Source of the DNA: Bacteroidota bacterium
Lineage (GTDB): Bacteria; Bacteroidota; Bacteroidia; Chitinophagales; Chitinophagaceae
Direction of reading: 5' to 3'
Assembly: GCA_018267725.1 (NCBI GenBank)
Contig: JAFDXY010000009.1
Location: 124,001 to 188,000, forward strand
DNA length: 64,000 nt
The notes below the pieces were generated by a model. That model saw only the letters and a program-made list of their open reading frames with translations, ran no database searches and was not told the origin of the DNA. This document shows, one piece after another, positions 63,311 through 64,000 of the stretch (the stretch's first letter is position 1; each line of letters opens with the position of its first letter). The position numbers were made by a program, and so were the translations under genes.

Positions 63311-64000
63311 TTAATGGGTTCTATTAAACTCTATGCGGTAGTAGTTACCTGTTGTTTGATTACTGTTATAGGTAAATGTGCCACCCATAGTTTCGGTTAA
63401 TTTTTTAGCTACTGCAAAGCCCATATCTGCATCGTCGGCAACAGCATTGGCTAAAGGTTTATAAGGTTGCAGTTTATTAAACAATTCATCCATTTTTTCT
63501 TTACCAACTAATTTTCCAATATTAATTACTTCAATAATACACTTATCGTTATTTGCTTCGTTGGTATGTATGGTAATGATAGATCCGCTTTGTGCATGGC
63601 GTAAAGCATTGTTTAATAATTTAAACAATACTTGTGTAAAAAATAATTTATCTAAATAAACCATTATTGCCATTGGTGCTAAATGCAATTGCAAATTAAT
63701 TTGTTTCATTTGTGCAGCATCTGAGGCAATATCCATTACGGCTTGTTCTACAACGGGGCCAACATCAAAACGTTCGTAATTAAAATCTACTTTGGCTTCA
63801 TCTCTATCTGCACTGTTGGCTAATTTTTCAGAAAGATATTTTAATTTTTGATTTCCGGTTTGTATGTAGTTTAATATTTCTTTTTGCTCGCCAGTTATAT
63901 TTTCAGAATTGTTGTGTAATAAACCAAGAGACATTTCTATTGAGCCGGTAAAATTCTTAAAATCGTTCAACAAAATATTCATGGTGTTATGCCTATAATT
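63311..64000 (-). CDS. Degenerate histidine-kinase-like protein, 5' end outside or at 63982
   Basis: The frame is open to the window edge; the first in-frame ATG seen is at 63982 (223 residues), and six more codons continue upstream, so the protein may begin outside. A DHp-like helix pair (residues 1-55) and a HATPase-like domain (100-223) are present. The phospho-acceptor position is Asn (LLNDFKNF, N6) instead of His, and the ATP lid has lost its glycines (G1 NIGKLVG, G2 DADMGFAV). The N box (LLNNALRHA) survives. It heads the BcsB/GT2 run, 10 bases upstream of the BcsB-like gene. Confidence 0.75.
   Translation of the reverse strand, partial: NYRHNTMNILLNDFKNFTGSIEMSLGLLHNNSENITGEQKEILNYIQTGNQKLKYLSEKLANSADRDEAKVDFNYERFDVGPVVEQAVMDIASDAAQMKQINLQLHLAPMAIMVYLDKLFFTQVLFKLLNNALRHAQSGSIITIHTNEANNDKCIIEVINIGKLVGKEKMDELFNKLQPYKPLANAVADDADMGFAVAKKLTETMGGTFTYNSNQTTGNYYRIEFNRTH

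Noticed and set aside
1..64000. CRISPR arrays, prophage, insertion sequences, attachment sites, rRNA
   Set aside because: No regularly spaced repeats, integrase, transposase, phage structural gene or rRNA sequence was found; only one tRNA and one SRP RNA were seen.

Overview
The window is a low-GC (about one third G+C by eye), densely packed stretch of a Bacteroidota chromosome, most likely of the order Chitinophagales. This rests on Bacteroidota-restricted or typical families (DUF3822, the Porin_10-type putative porin, Mrp without its Cys pair, serine hydrolases and S9 peptidases of the lineage), on TAnnTTTG -7 promoter boxes, and on the near absence of strong Shine-Dalgarno sites. The genus cannot be named from this. 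No prophage, insertion sequence, CRISPR array or plasmid gene is visible, so most of the window is ordinary core chromosome.

Layout. 1-5054 (minus): a tightly overlapping run DUF3822-rsmD-bioD-fau-lpxK-rnr, with rnr cut by the window edge. 5202-7140: MATE exporter and acyl-CoA thioesterase. 7224-8045: purine nucleoside phosphorylase. 8112-8569: a non-coding stretch with five CAATATC words and a strong terminator. 8570-11559: NarL-type regulator, PAS histidine kinase and CheY-like receiver, followed by a porin. 13712-16526 (minus): an outer-membrane protein, an ATP-grasp-like protein and a small transaldolase, with the SRP RNA gene just upstream of the transaldolase. 16819-18077: rnhA, a diphthine-ammonia-ligase-like protein and tRNA-Gln(TTG). 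18149-24739: beta-CASP nuclease, DUF4442, M1 peptidase, S1/P1 nuclease, REP-like palindromes, and a dicarboxylate symporter. 24937-32399: glutaryl-CoA dehydrogenase, an orphan gene, aroK, DUF423, ftsK, lolA-like and a CBM48 esterase. 32469-36948 (minus): membrane proteins, glyS, MazG-like, DUF421 and a serine hydrolase. 37086-46114: clpB, a DsbA-like protein, XRE/S24 regulator, GH13, pyrF and an S9 peptidase. 46174-53321: mostly minus-strand genes (surface protein, phoH, PaiB-like, lipoprotein esterase, mrp, SHOCT) separated by a dispersed intergenic repeat family. 53592-57803: hbd, ydcF, yigZ, ribD, prmC.

The most interesting locus is 57800-64000 (minus). It encodes a degenerate histidine-kinase-like protein, a BcsB-like periplasmic protein, a GT2 synthase with an N-terminal GspE-N/MshEN-type domain (the architecture of NfrB) and a large polytopic membrane protein. 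I infer an exopolysaccharide synthesis and export system whose regulation differs from classical PilZ-controlled cellulose synthase, because the kinase has lost its phospho-acceptor His and its ATP-lid glycines.

A second, genome-wide signal is promoter placement: at least four genes (5202 +, 5054 -, 42712 +, 53592 +) have a TAnnTTTG box exactly 4 bases before the ATG. This predicts leaderless mRNAs. Several genes (DUF4442, phoH, aroK and perhaps the symporter) seem to start at TTG. All functional calls are by recognition of motifs and family resemblance, without database searches.
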